A DNA stretch of 64,000 nucleotides, taken from positions 1 to 64,000 of the forward strand of contig CANTFL010001461.1 in assembly GCA_947650285.1 (NCBI GenBank), written 5' to 3'. Position 1 is the stretch's first letter. Each line of letters starts with the position of its first letter. The notes beneath the pieces are model-generated. The model was not told the origin of the DNA and made no database searches. It saw only the letters and a list, made by a program, of their open reading frames with translations. Source of the DNA: Hyaloperonospora brassicae. Its lineage: Eukaryota; Oomycota; Peronosporomycetes; Peronosporales; Peronosporaceae. Positions 1 to 11,600 of the stretch are shown here, one piece after another. The translations under genes were made by a program, and so were the position numbers.

Positions 1-414
1 ACCAAGACGTTCAACGTCTCGGTTACTCCCTGGGAACTTGCTTCCACAGGTTGCTGAGGGCCGGATCCCTCAGCAAGTGACTCTTGAGGAATTCCTTCCT
101 CAAGTACACTCTCCAGTCGACCTAGGATTTCCATGTTGCCCTTTGAAGGCAACAGGTTTCTTACTTCTAAGATGCTGCCCGCTAGGCATGCATCCATGTC
201 CCGGTCCACTCGACTTATTCGAGTGGTGGACCTTCGGCGCAGCCTGTACTCCTGTACAGCCGCCGGGAGCTTGCTCCACAGTGTAGTGATCAACTACACT
301 GTGATCTTGTGCAGTTGTGCTAACGACCGTACCGCAAGTGAGGCCATCGCACTTACTCGCAGAACATCCACACGTTTGTGGACGCTCCAAGATGTTCATT
401 AGATGGCCATCTGA

Positions 415-836
415 TTAACAAGCGGCAGGCATCTTCACGGGTCGATGCTGCCAGCTCACCCTTGGCTCGTACTTTCTGAGGCAAGGTAATCCCAGGATGA
501 CATCAAATTTGTCATCCAGATCCGTTACGATGAAGTCATCATCCTCCTTTTCATCTGTTAACGTGTAGTGAATTCCTACTACACGTTTCTCAACGGTAAT
601 CGATGCGCCTGTTGCAAGGCGCACCGTCATCCTTGTGAGGGGAAGTCGCGCTCAACGAACTTGAGCCTACTACCCTCTAGTGACTGGCGTCGAACAAAGT
701 TGTTCGACGCCCCACAGTCTACTAGGGCACGAAGCGACAAATCATTTGTCGCTTCCAACTTCAAGGTGATGAGCGAAACGTCATCACCAGGTGCAGAGAC
801 ACACAATGATTGTGTATCTGGAGCAACCTTCGTCAA
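415..836 (-). pseudogene. Retropepsin-like protease region of copy A, frameshifted
   Basis: Two adjoining minus-strand reading frames together give the aspartic protease of the polyprotein. The first (836-627) holds the active-site motif ALVDCGASNNF. The second (630-415) holds the distal part with DVILGLPCLRKYEP, typical of Gypsy proteases in which a hydrophobic-ILG motif precedes the C-terminal strand. The frames meet at about 628, where a small indel breaks the ORF. The catalytic Asp is retained. The next stop is near 415, before RT, so no functional polyprotein could be made from this copy. Confidence 0.8.
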
Positions 837-886
837 GAGATTTGTAAATTCTCGTGAGGTTGCTGGATCAGTAGGGCGCTCCGCCC

Positions 887-2035
887 CTACTGACCCCGAC
901 CATTTTTTGATGGTCCGTCTCGCTGTTGCGGCTTCGCAACAGCGCTGGACCCACGCCCATTGCCCTTTCTGGTAAAAGGTCGTCCATTTCGCTCAGTACT
1001 GTTTGGTACTGGGCGTGGAGCACTACACTCGTATGCGTAGTGCCCTAACTTCTGACAGCGATTGCACCTCTGCAATCGATTGTTGTTTGAAGAGCGAGGT
1101 CTCTCGCTCTCAACATAGCAGAGGTCCATTGGTTCTGGACCTCCGATCTCTTGTCGTCTTTGTGGACGATAAGAGTTTGAGCTAGCATGAGCCTGTCTCA
1201 TGCTAAAGTCTTCCTGTTCCGCGGCTGATATCGTATCTTCCAGCGTATTCAGCTCAAGGCGGAACAGGTGGCTCCTGACGGGCCCTTCTACGAGCCCTTG
1301 CATGAACACCGTAATCAACGTGTGTTCATGGACTGGGTTAGCAGTTATACTACTCGCGAGGAGTCGTATATGTTGTGCGTAAGCGTGCACATCACGCTTA
1401 CCCTGCTTGAGTTTCAGGAGCTCTGAACGAGCCCTGAACTCAGCCCGTGGCGGCTCAAACGTTTGTCTGAGCCGGGACTTGAAGTCATCTAGCGACCTAA
1501 ACACATTTGGGTCGCTACTCTCGAGCCCCAGGGACCAAGTTTTGGCACGCCCTGACAAGTGGGTCTTAGCAAATGTGAGTTTCATTTGCTCACCTTCGAC
1601 GCGACGAACCCTTAAGGCTCTGTCGAGTTCGACAAACCATAGTAACAGGGAGTCCTCCGGGACTCCACTGTACTAGGAGATGTCAACTTTCATGACTTCG
1701 GGACGACGCGCATGTGCCGTCCCGCCCACAGCAGCATGGAATTGCTGCTGTCTCAGCAGCTCTGTCTGTTGAGCACCGAGTTCTCTCAACTGCTCGGCCT
1801 GTTGAGAGCCTTGCTGGTGAAGCAAGGCTACTTTCTCCCTTTCGGCGACAAGTTCATGTTGAATGAACTTGGCGATAGCGGCATGTTGTTAGTATCTATC
1901 TAGAGACTCCAACATGGCGCTAATGGAGAACTCGCCTACGGTAGAACTCATTCGTTCTACCGCACCCCATTCAATGTCACTTAAATGGGTAAACCCTTCA
2001 CGCGTGGCGTGAAAGGTCTCTTTATCATCCAACAT
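887..2035 (-). pseudogene. gag (capsid plus CCHC zinc knuckle) of copy A
   Basis: The minus-strand frame starts with an ATG at 2035, equivalent to the gag start in copy C. It carries at least two in-frame stops between 1600 and 1910, and is then open for 232 residues (1585-887). The open part has the capsid-like segment with FKSRLRQTFEPP and LLKLKQGKRDVHAYAQ, then the knuckle CNRCQKLGHYAYEC (CX2CX4HX4C) and a basic tail. Copy C has a stop just before the knuckle where this copy reads through, so together they show the knuckle belongs to Gag. Function in active relatives would be particle assembly and RNA packaging. Confidence 0.85.
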
Positions 2036-2085
2036 GAAAATGTTGGATGTTGTGGTCCTTGGAAGGACTACAAAGTGCTACCAGG

Positions 2086-2475
2086 TGTAACGGGGCAAAC
2101 CCTTGCGTGAACTTAACGCAAGGGTATCGGTGCCCCGACAGACGTACACAAGGCAAGCGAGGAAGCGTAGATAAGGTAAAAGTAAAACTGATATATTAAT
2201 ATAATTAAGTCTTTAATCCACTGTCTCTCTGTTTGACTTAACTTGATTATACTAATCAAACTGAGTGTATGGTGACGTCTCGTCACCACTCATTGCGCGC
2301 GTCTTGCGGCGATTGGTGGGTTGATATCATCAAGATATCAACCAATGAACAGACTCTTTGGTCGACCCTTCAATATCACCACTTTGGTGATATTGTTCAA
2401 AGAATATTCAACTTAATATTCTTATTGTCACTTTCTTTAAAGTGACAATTCCATGTAACGGGCTGCCCCGTTTCA
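2086..2475 (-). repeat. 5' LTR of copy A
   Basis: A 390 bp LTR, here seen in reverse. Its left edge TGTAACGGGGC abuts the putative primer-binding site (CTACCA, 2078-2083), and its right edge ...GCCCCGTTTCA is a mutated form of the family end GTTACA. It aligns along its length with the LTRs at 53979-54416, 55535-55925 and 63127-63519. It contains the hairpin ATTGTCACTTT / AAAGTGACAAT and the pair CAATATCAC / GTGATATTG. The flank from 2476 onward is host sequence. Confidence 0.9.
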
Positions 2476-3653
2476 GAATGCACCACGAAGCTCGAAGGAA
2501 GTGATCAGGGTGAACAAGTCCACGCTTGATAGAGTATCAATTGCTCACGTGAATCGCACAAAGTCCAGCGATGTGACGTTCCTTACCCATGTGCTGTACG
2601 CGACGTGCAGTGGAACTGAGGACATCAAGCGACAAGAACCATTCGTGATGACATCTTCGAGAGTAGTGGGAATGGAAGCAGTACTAGCGTCGTAAAAGCA
2701 CACACGCATGAGTACCTCCGCGGAAATGCATAGTGGTTGCTATGGGCGTAGCGATCCTCGCAAATCGGTGCCTGTCCCTCGGTCGTCCATCGTAACATCT
2801 GCTCGCGGTAGACGTGCGTTTGCTGCGTACCCTTTTGCTGCTAAGAGCATTAACGAACGACCGGTCGGGCACGGACATCCCCCCGTGACTACACACACCG
2901 GCACCTTGATCTGACCACAGTGAGCTCACGGGCTATCTTGAAGAACAGGAGCGTCGATGCACTACACAGCTGTCGGACGCCGGGACGTGCGTGGAAGTGG
3001 AAGGGTCTAGTGAAAAACGACACCTGGCAACGAACAGCGAGATAGGGGCCGTGGCCAGAATTGAATGCCGTGTGTGGCAAGATCGAGCACGTCGCCTATG
3101 CTTCAAGACAGGTGTCAACGCACCGCATTCCGGCTGAGGTGCTGGTCAGAAGCCGCCAATCGTGGGTCGCAGCTGCTACAAAGAAATTGTTGCTTCTCCA
3201 CGGCGGTCACGTTGACATGGCGTCGACGAGGTTCGAGAAGTGCGTCTGCTGTACAGACGACGTCAAACCTCTGCGTTGCAAGTCGGAAGGATAGCATCGG
3301 TCTGCGCTGTGGACATTGTAGCAAGAACACACACGAGGAGCTGTCCAGGCCATTGGCGATGGAGATAGTGGACCAAATAAATCGCTGCATGAGAAGTGCA
3401 TTCGTCTGCGCCGTCTCGAGGTCGGGGCGGAAACTTCTTTGCTCCCGCCAACAAATCCCTTCGTGATCACACACATACACACACTGTCGTCGACAAGCGT
3501 TCGCCTCACTACTGTACTACCCCCTAAGACGTTATGGCACAAGCGTAGTGGCTGCATCATCTCAGCCCTAATGGGTGCCGACCGCCACGACTGATTGATT
3601 AATGTGCCACTATTGGTGCGCACGACGGTCGACCCCTCGTCGTCCACTCTTGA
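2476..3653. other. Intergenic region upstream of APRT; no gene recognised
   Basis: About 1.2 kb of GC-richer sequence between the LTR and the APRT promoter. Several reading frames of 60-150 codons are open on both strands, but they overlap each other and show no recognisable domain or convincing intron structure. I treat them as chance frames in GC-rich DNA. Confidence 0.5.
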
Positions 3654-3668
3654 GCTCATTCGCACTTC
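3654..3668 (+). promoter_or_regulatory. Oomycete-type initiator (Inr) of the APRT gene
   Basis: GCTCATTCGCACTTC closely matches the GCTCATTY...TTY core initiator known from oomycete promoters, where transcription starts inside or just after the CATT. It lies 38 nt upstream of the APRT start codon at 3692, giving a very short 5' UTR, which is usual in these organisms. It also supports 3692, not the upstream in-frame ATG at 3602, as the true start, because 3602 would lie upstream of the transcription start. Confidence 0.7.
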
Positions 3669-3691
3669 AAGTCTCTGGTGACCACCCGATC

Positions 3692-4300
3692 ATGTCGTTG
3701 ACAAAGCTGAACTTGGACGACCCCGAGGTCAGGCACCACGCGCGGGTCGGTCTGGCCACGACCATCCCCGTGGTCCCCTTCAAAGGTGTCGCGTTCTTTG
3801 ATATCGGAGGTCTACTCGCGAATCCAGAGAAGCTGCAGCTGGCGCTCCATCTGCTCGTGCACGCGGTGACGCCGTTGATCGACAACGTGGACGCCATCGG
3901 ATGCGTTGACGCGCGCGGGTTCCTCTTTGCACCGTATTTGGGCGTGCACTTTCACAAGCGCGTCTTTATGCTGCGCAAACCCGACAAGATGCCGAGTGTG
4001 GGCGATACGGTCGAGTACGTCAAGGAGTACAAAGGCGACCACAGCGGAGGCGGTGACCACCTGAGTATCCAGACGTACGCCGTCCAGAAAGGCGACCGAG
4101 TGCTACTTGTGGACGACCTCCTCGCTACGGGCGGCACCTGCGAAGCTGCTATCCGCCTCGTCCAGCAAGCAGGTGCCTCGGTCACAGCGTGCACGTTTGT
4201 GGTCGAGATCAGCGGACTCAACGGACGAGGCCGTGCGCGCCAGACGAGCACGAACGAGCAGATGGCGATCCTCTCGTTGCTCACGGAGAAGGACTTCTAG
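3692..4300 (+). CDS. APRT: Adenine phosphoribosyltransferase
   Basis: A single-exon 202-residue protein, slightly longer than typical APRT (about 180). It converts adenine and PRPP to AMP and pyrophosphate in cytosolic purine salvage. Family landmarks in order: FKGVAFFDIGGLL (about residues 29-41), the equivalent of the FRDIT loop; DARGFLFAPYLG (about 75-86), the equivalent of the ESRGF signature; FMLRKPDKMP (about 94-103); and the PRPP-binding loop VLLVDDLLATGGT (about 139-151) with its two acidic residues and TGGT turn. I chose the ATG at 3692 because the initiator at 3654-3668 lies just upstream. The frame is also open back to 3602. The FRDITP loop reads FFDIGG, an unusual but conservative variant. 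The gene sits 0.85 kb upstream of the CoA-transferase gene on the same strand. The frame looks intact. Confidence 0.92.
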   Translation: MSLTKLNLDDPEVRHHARVGLATTIPVVPFKGVAFFDIGGLLANPEKLQLALHLLVHAVTPLIDNVDAIGCVDARGFLFAPYLGVHFHKRVFMLRKPDKMPSVGDTVEYVKEYKGDHSGGGDHLSIQTYAVQKGDRVLLVDDLLATGGTCEAAIRLVQQAGASVTACTFVVEISGLNGRGRARQTSTNEQMAILSLLTEKDF

Positions 4301-5153
4301 GGACGACCTAACGAGTACACCCAACACTACCGGTACAACCGCTTGACTAGACCTACGGAAATGACGAGGTACTCGACGTGCCTAGTTGCAGTCGGAAGGT
4401 GCTTTGAAGTTTCATGCACGTTAGAGGCGATGTTTGAGGTGATGGCGTGTAACGATGACGCGGTTGAGGGGGACAACTTCCTCTCACGTTGCACGTGCAC
4501 GTGAGTGAGTGTAAGTGTGTTTGTGTACAAGGAACAGGAGACTTGTTCGGATAACATTTCTTCGCGACTTTATCTCTTGCTGACGCGGTGTTTCATGAAC
4601 AGCGCGTGTCTCTCTGTGGTGTCGAGTGCATCGACATCATTCAGCAAATGCTCGAGCAGCTGTCGGGTGGTGTTTTGACGACAGAGCGAAGCACGTCCGG
4701 GAGTTACATCCTCCGAGGTACGGAAGTAAAGCAACGGTCCACGCAAGATCGACGTTGAAGGTACGAGTGACTGTAGGATCCAGTGGACCGAATGTATAGC
4801 AGCTCCACTCGTCCGCCTCGGCTCGGCTCGTGTCGTGTACCTACCACCTCGTGTCTGAAGTAACGCTTTGGGTCTTTTTCGCTTTGTGTCTTTTTGCATC
4901 CGCTCCACGACACACAAGGGACGCCAATTTGTCGGTCAATTCCTGCGCCCCCTTTGTAAACAATGTCCCAAAAAAGCAACAACTAAAAAAAGTAAAAGCC
5001 ACGACCCCTCTCGATTCGATAATCTCCACCTAAGCTTCGTGATGAGATGCAGCCGCCAAACTCGCTTGAAGTTGAGCGAGAAAACAGACGCCCGACGTCA
5101 TTCGCTAACGTACTCTCCGCACGCTTCAGACCGGCAGCTGATCCCACGTGAGA
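4301..5153. other. Intergenic region between APRT and SCOT
   Basis: It holds the APRT 3' UTR/terminator region and the SCOT promoter. Reading frames here (for example 4570-4917 minus) show no domain. A partial initiator-like string GTCATTCGCTAAC lies at 5096-5108, about 45-55 nt before the SCOT start, and is the best candidate core promoter of that gene. Confidence 0.45.
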
Positions 5154-7141
5154 ATGCTGCGACACGCAGCGCTCCGGACCACGAAGACCCCGTGCCGTCG
5201 ACTATTGGCCACTCGTTCCTTGTCGCATGACAAAGTGTTTGCAACCGCCGACGCCGCCGTCAAAGACATTCCGTCCCACGCCACACTGTACGTCCATCAA
5301 CCAGTGGCTCTGCCAGTCAGTGCTGACCCTTTTGCCTGTGTGTTTTCTCGTGAATGCTGTTATGGTCTTTTGTGGCCGTTTGTGGTCGTTTGTTGCCAGT
5401 GTCGTGGGTGGGTTTGGACTCTGCGGCATTCCGGAGAACAGTATTTGCGCACTGGTCAAGCACGTGAGTCAAAAGGCGCGGACTTTGTTACTGTATCTGA
5501 TGTCCTAACGGCTGTCGATCTCTCCTGCATACCGTTTGTCGGTTGTTAATGATTGGGACAGGGAGCGACCGACTTGACTTGTGTGTCAAACAATGCAGGA
5601 GTCGACGATTTCGGCCTGGGACTACTGCTGCAAACCCGCCAGGTACTGGACATTCATGGGCAATATAAGGTGATGGTTTGGTGTCTTGATGCCGGCTCTG
5701 CTAACTTGTGAGGCGATGGAATCGCATAGATCAAACGGATGATTTCGTCGTATGTTGGGGAAAATGCACTTTTCGAGAAACTTTACCTGACGGGGGAGCT
5801 CGAGGTCGAGCTCACGCCACAGGGAACCCTCGCCGAGCGTATTCGGGCTGGTGGATCTGGCATCCCAGCCTTTTATACACCGACAGCTTACGGCACCATC
5901 ATCCAGGTTGGTACAAGCTTTCATGATGTGCATCGCAAGCTTCTTTTCCAATACGTAAGCCTGTGGCTCATAGGAGGGAGGATTTGCCATCAAACTGAAT
6001 CCTGATGGCTCTGTTGCCATACCGAGTGCTGCGCGAGGAGTTCGCGAGTTCAATGGCCGCAACTACGTGATGGAAGAGGGGATCACGGGCGACTTTGCGC
6101 TTGTCAAGGCGTGGAAAGGCGATACAGACGGCAATTTGGTGTTTCGAGGCACGGCGCGCAACTTTAACGTAGATGCAGCCAAAGCTGGACAAATTACGAT
6201 TGCAGAAGTGGAGGAGCTGGTGCAGCCGGGCGACATCCATCCAGGTACAAGCCCCTCGCCGATTGTTCGTTGTGCGTCGCGTCTCTGACACGATTTGACT
6301 TGTTTAAGACGAGGTTCATCTGCCGGGAATTTATGTACAACGCATATTCAAGGCTGACAAGATGGAGAAGCGAATCGAGAGACTCACACTTGCCGACGCA
6401 AAGGTTTGCTGATAGCTTTTCTGTTTATGCAGCACTTATAAGAGCTATGCTAATGACGGTCTGTTGCAGAAATCGCAATACAAGATATCGCCGGATCGCG
6501 AGCGCATCATCCGCCGCGCGGCCAAAGAGTTGAAGGACGGAATGTATGTGAACCTGGGTATTGGGCTGCCAACGTTAGCCTCGAACTACGTTCCGGACGG
6601 AGTCAAAGTAATCTTGCAAAGTGAGAATGGGTTGCTGGGTATGGGACCATACCCGAACGAGGGCAAGCAGGATCCGGATCTGATCAACGCTGGCAAGGAG
6701 ACCGTAACATTTCTACCGGGGTCGTCCACTTTCTCTTCTTCTGAGTCATTCGCTATGATTCGTGGTGGTCATGTGCATTTGACAATCCTGGGTGCTCTCC
6801 AGGTTGCGGAGAACGGCGATCTAGCCAACTGGATCATTCCGGGTAAGATGGTCAAAGGAATGGGTGGCGCGATGGATCTCGTCGGTAGCGGTAACCGAGT
6901 GGTTGTTACAATGGAGCACAACGCAAAGGGCGGGGTCAAGAAGATTTTGAAAAGCTGCTCGCTACCGCTGACGGGCAAGAGTGTTGTGGACACCATCATC
7001 ACGGAATTGGGCGTGTTCGACGTAGTGCCCGGTAAAGGTCTCGTACTCGTGGAGATTGCACCTACCACCACCGTTGAACAGATACGGGAGCGCACGGAAG
7101 CAGCATTCACCGTGGCCCACGACCTGAAGTCGATGGAGTAG
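5154..7141 (+). CDS. Succinyl-CoA:3-ketoacid-CoA transferase (SCOT), mitochondrial, seven exons
   Basis: The enzyme moves CoA from succinyl-CoA to acetoacetate in mitochondrial ketone-body use. I infer exons at 5154-5287, 5400-5463, 5562-5642, 5730-5906, 5974-6244, 6309-6403 and 6470-7141. Every intron is GT...AG, 64-112 bp long, and joins in phase, giving 497 residues (human enzyme about 520). The first ~25 residues are Arg-rich and lack acidic residues ([20 protein letters not shown]), like a mitochondrial presequence. Domain A carries [11 protein letters not shown] and [10 protein letters not shown], split by intron 2, then [20 protein letters not shown]. Domain B carries [11 protein letters not shown] and the catalytic-glutamate motif [12 protein letters not shown], then GGAMDLV. 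The stop is a TAG at 7139. Splice sites are inferred from the family sequence, not from transcripts. No broken exon was seen. Confidence 0.93.
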
Positions 7142-8600
7142 GCGCCATGACCGTGTCACAGAAATGCTCTGTGCTGTGATGGTTCTGACCAACTCAGCCC
7201 TGTCAGTTCCATTACGTTTATGCGACGCAAATGCGTGTTCAAATAATTACTTCTCCTGCTGGTTGTGTGCTGCTTTTGGTAAGGCGGGTTTCCAAGTGTA
7301 CATCATCCATGCTCACAAGCATAAGACATACGACACTTGCAGGTGTGCAGATACAACCAAGACCTGTAGTATCTCTGGAAAGCGCTCTGCTGTCCAGGGC
7401 CAAAACACACAAGCATTGTGCCAGTCCAGACTGCGCAGAAATAACGCACCTTGCGGGTCGACCGCTATCATCCGCATGCCCAGTGCTTTCAAGCACACGA
7501 TCTGACACAGATGCGGAGTAAGATGAACATCATGTCGTTCTTCATCGAGTCGACTACAACCGTTCTTGACCACCCGTCTACGATGGCGAAATGAAAGCAT
7601 AAGCGTACATCGATCTAGAAGTTGTGGCGTAAACGGCCACCTAGTATTCCGCTACACTATATGCTATGTACACATGAGTGGGACGCTGAACGGAGCGAAG
7701 GCGCCAGCAATAACGTTCGCCGAGACGAAGGGAAGGACGAAGGACAAAAGTTGGTCGATGAGCTCTTTTGGACGAAGGCGTACGAGATGGAGCACATGCG
7801 AATCTTTAAACGAGTGGTGTGAACTACTATTTGCTTGGTCTGGAATAGGCTGCTTTAAGCTGATAGAGGTAGATGCCCAAGTACAGACAGCAAAAATGGA
7901 CTCCGCTTTGCAACGCGTAAATATTCGTACTTCATCTCAGTATGGTCAGCCAGATAAGTCACGGTAATGCATCACGAATAGGCAGAGGTCGAACGGGTGT
8001 ATTTTCATGCTACAGATGAGCAGATACGCTTGAGCAACACAATTTCATTGCGAGAGAAGAACGGCTGGTCCAGCAGATCACGTTGGGTACTGCCGATCGA
8101 TGTTGGTAGTGACGGTATAACGGGCTCTCTCTATCCACAACAACTTTTTTGATGACACATAGCGAGTGGCGCGGATCATCAATCATAAATTGATCGGAGA
8201 GAACCGCAAGAAACAGCGTTACCTGGAGAACAACAGTCAATTCTCGGACACTCGCTGAGAAAAACCTCGACAGGATACCGAATGGCCACGCTTTTCGGCC
8301 AGACATGCGACGCAAGAACTGGTACGACGATCGACGGCACGGCCAGCGAGATCGCCGTGATCAAAGCTTTTTTGTACGCAAAAATGTCGGCCATGGCGGA
8401 AAAAAATGAAAGCACATTGTGATACAGATCAAGACCGATGTATCTTATTTTTAGTGACCGCTCTTGCTGGTGACCTATGTGCTGCGATTGACGACCGTCC
8501 CGGACGACAAGCACGAATTTACACGTAGGAGTGAGTGACGAGAGTGTATACGACCATAGCAAGCTCACTCCACTACCAATACAAACAGGTTGAGCAACAC
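7142..8600. other. 3' flank of SCOT; no gene recognised
   Basis: Mixed-composition sequence leading from the host island into the AT-rich region. Overlapping frames such as 8010-8568 (minus) contain a short hydrophobic run but no signal-peptide-plus-RXLR arrangement or known domain. I see no supportable gene. Confidence 0.45.
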
Positions 8601-11600
8601 AACCAACTAATTAACTTTAGGAAGCCCTTTAATGTTTAATCATTCAAATTAGCAAGCGAAGTCAACTGCCCTATCCAAATAAAATGATTAGTATCAGTGG
8701 ACAATCAATAAAACGTGCTCAATCACGTGTTTATATGATAAAGGTCATTTAAATAATAAAGGTAGTTCAAGAACCATATTATCCAGCCAAACAATTTATT
8801 TGGTGATTCGAAGTAATCAATATATCTTTCTTGACCGCTCTTGCACACAGCAAAGTTAAAACTGACTTCACTACTAATACGAAAAAATTCGATACTTTGA
8901 TCGACCCCCTTACCACTTTTTGTATCTAAAGCACATAATCGGCTAGCCAACTTCACTGACAAGCAAAACAAACAGGAACAGATATCACAGAAATGCCCAT
9001 AGCACATTATTAACTGCATGAATCATGACTAGAACTGAAACACCAACTCCTACATCAATCCATCTTATCCGATCTGCGCCATTAATTCGCATGTATATAT
9101 AGTCCAGCCATCGACATAAGCAATAAAACTAGCAATGCGATTCTTAGTTCATAATACTTACACAATACCCGCTTCAAAGGTTTCCAGTCTATCAATGTAG
9201 CAAAAGAATCCTCACGTCATTCCCGATACTATAGTCGATAATCGGATCGTCACCACTGAAGCAGTAAATAGTCAGCAGAATGTTTTGCCACCAGGAACCC
9301 ACATGCCATTCCCGATTGTATTTTTCATCTCACTGCCCATACATATAGGTGTTGATGCACAATCGAATACGTTATATGGTCTGATCCGGACTTCAAGATA
9401 ACACGCACGGACGAGATTAGTGTATATCTCATGGTGTGTGATAGTGCCGGCACAGTCAACGCCGATACGGTAACATGCCAGCTGGAAAAAGTCGAGTGTG
9501 TACAAGAAAACTGAGCGAAAAGCCGGTCACAACAACACGACCGCCTGGATATATTTAATAGCTAATAGAGCGTACAACCTTCGTAATCCATGCAGGACCG
9601 CTGTATATGATGCTCACATCTGCTGACGATTGTTCAAACTCTGACTGAGAGCACTGAAAGGAAAAAGTCGGCGTAAGCCAGACTTTGTGAAGTTCGGTAA
9701 GCTTGACAGAAATTTCCTCGACAGATCAGTTGTACGAGAGGAACTCCTAGACATGTACTGGTCGGGCTAATAAAATTGGCGTGCTAGCAATCCTTTATTT
9801 TCTGGTTTATAAACACCGCTTCTACAGTTGTTGGACATCAGCGAGCGTATAGTATGTTCTCACGTGATGACAAGACATAACGGCTTAGTAAACAAGAATC
9901 AGGGTATCGAGACAAACGGGACGCTACGATATGGAATAAGACCGTACAAATAGTGATGATCAATCGATCCTCAAGATGAAAAAGCCCTTTCATTTACCAA
10001 GAGCTACAAGTGATTTGTGCAAACAGCGATGTGTCTTGCCAGGAGAAAGAATGCGTAAGGTTGTATATAAGGCTCGACTATAAAGCGATGATGAACACTA
10101 TCACCATGGAAGATTTAGGCGATAAAGAAATAAAATATGATGGATACCGGAATGAAAATCGCAGCAAGCAGTAAATTGTTTGCCAAGCAATCACCATTGA
10201 AACGATAGCGATCAAAAACAAATAAATTGGTGCGTAACAAAATGACCTGATTGAGTGCGAAATCAGTTTAAAGTCTAGAACATTCATTATTCTATAAATT
10301 GCTGAATAAAGTGCAATTTCAAGACTTTGCCATATTGTAATTTGGAATGACGTCGGATGTAGCGGTAGTTAAATCTGGAGGTGCTAACAAGTTATGATAC
10401 GTATACCCTGTGGTGTACGACTCGTTTAATGAGTCGTAACAAGTTCAAAAGCGGAAGCGTATCACACATATAAGACGTACATTTCGAGTTGTAATCTAGT
10501 AGTGTGTAACACCTGTTACGTAAGTACTCGGTCTAGTATTACTCCTGCGTAAAGATAAAATAAACATCAATTCACATTTCGATCTATAGAGTACATGTGG
10601 CTTGTTTAGGCGTCTCAAATTTCGAAACGTTTCGAAGCCTCTTAAGGCATGCACTATCTATCCATATATGCTGCCCATTTCTTTGATCTTGAGACCCCTT
10701 ATACGTAACTAGAGGTTCTGTCAGAAAAGTTATTGTCTTTGCTAAATGAGCGAGTAAAAATGGCTAGCTCGTAATTCTTATAACTTGTCGACTCGTTCAG
10801 TCGTTGCTTGTTCTACAAACTATTTGACACATTGAGCTTCAGCTTTTATCTAGAAAGTAATCAAAATAGCTCCGCTTCACATGACACCTACAATGCGCCT
10901 AAATTACTATCGGATGAGACCACGATTTCTCTAATCAAATTTCTAAAGGTAGCTGCCGGAATAGGCTGAAGAAAAGTAATAGCTGAGTCGGGGCACCTAA
11001 ACAATAGAAGTTTGGCGACAACAGTTCGCAAAACCCGAACGTGTCAATTTGCTGCAGATATAAGTAAGGGGTACAACGTACGCCCTAGCTCTTTTCGACA
11101 ATTGAGTAGAAAAGGGAAAGTAAAATGACGAATTGTCGCTAAATAGCGCAGCGGAACCACACCACTCTAAAATTGTTGGGTGGATCTTGCATATGTCCAT
11201 ACCGCAAAGCAAATGCTGTGTACACCCACATTCGCGCGCTAAAGTTCCGCAAGTAGCAATCATTATCATTTTGAATAGCGTGGGTAGCAAGCACATAAAT
11301 ATTAATACCAGATATGCACGCACATTATCTACACTACCCACCGCAACCAGTAATACATCGAGCCTGGTGATCAATATCGAGCAATATACGTACAAATCAG
11401 AAAAAATTGTAAACACTCAAAGTACCCGAAAATTTGAAAATAAATATGCCTCGGACTAAGGTAAAAAATTGACCGAAATTGAAGCGATAGCTCATAGCGA
11501 TCAATATCCTCTCCGGGCTCTGATTATTTTTGCCAAATGTCGATCAATATTTTATCACCGAAAGAGAACTCATCGAAAAGGAAACCCTCGATCACGTAGA

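Larger units (their letters stand above)
1..2475 (-). mobile_element. Ty3/Gypsy LTR retrotransposon, TGTAAC family, copy A (cut by window start)
   Basis: This is the 5' half of a minus-strand element. Reading from right to left it has an LTR (2086-2475), gag with a CCHC knuckle, an aspartic protease and the start of the protease-RT linker. It is collinear with the + strand copy C (55535-63519). Relative to the other copies it lacks about 75 bp in the linker near position 110. The whole segment is dense in short inverted repeats, like the other copies. Its RT, RNase H, integrase and other LTR lie outside the window, so target-site duplication and age cannot be judged. Confidence 0.93.

Noticed and set aside
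3061..3480. Overlapping ORFs of 120-150 codons on both strands upstream of APRT
   Set aside because: No domain, no consistent codon pattern and mutual overlap. They are likely chance frames in GC-rich sequence.
8010..8568. Minus-strand ORFs with a hydrophobic run, considered as a secreted effector
   Set aside because: The hydrophobic run is not N-terminal, no RXLR or LFLAK motif follows, and the frame has no other support.
10410..10450. Hairpin CGACTC / GAGTCG after TGTGGTGTAC, considered as the start of another decayed LTR
   Set aside because: The following sequence does not align with the known LTRs beyond the first ten bases.
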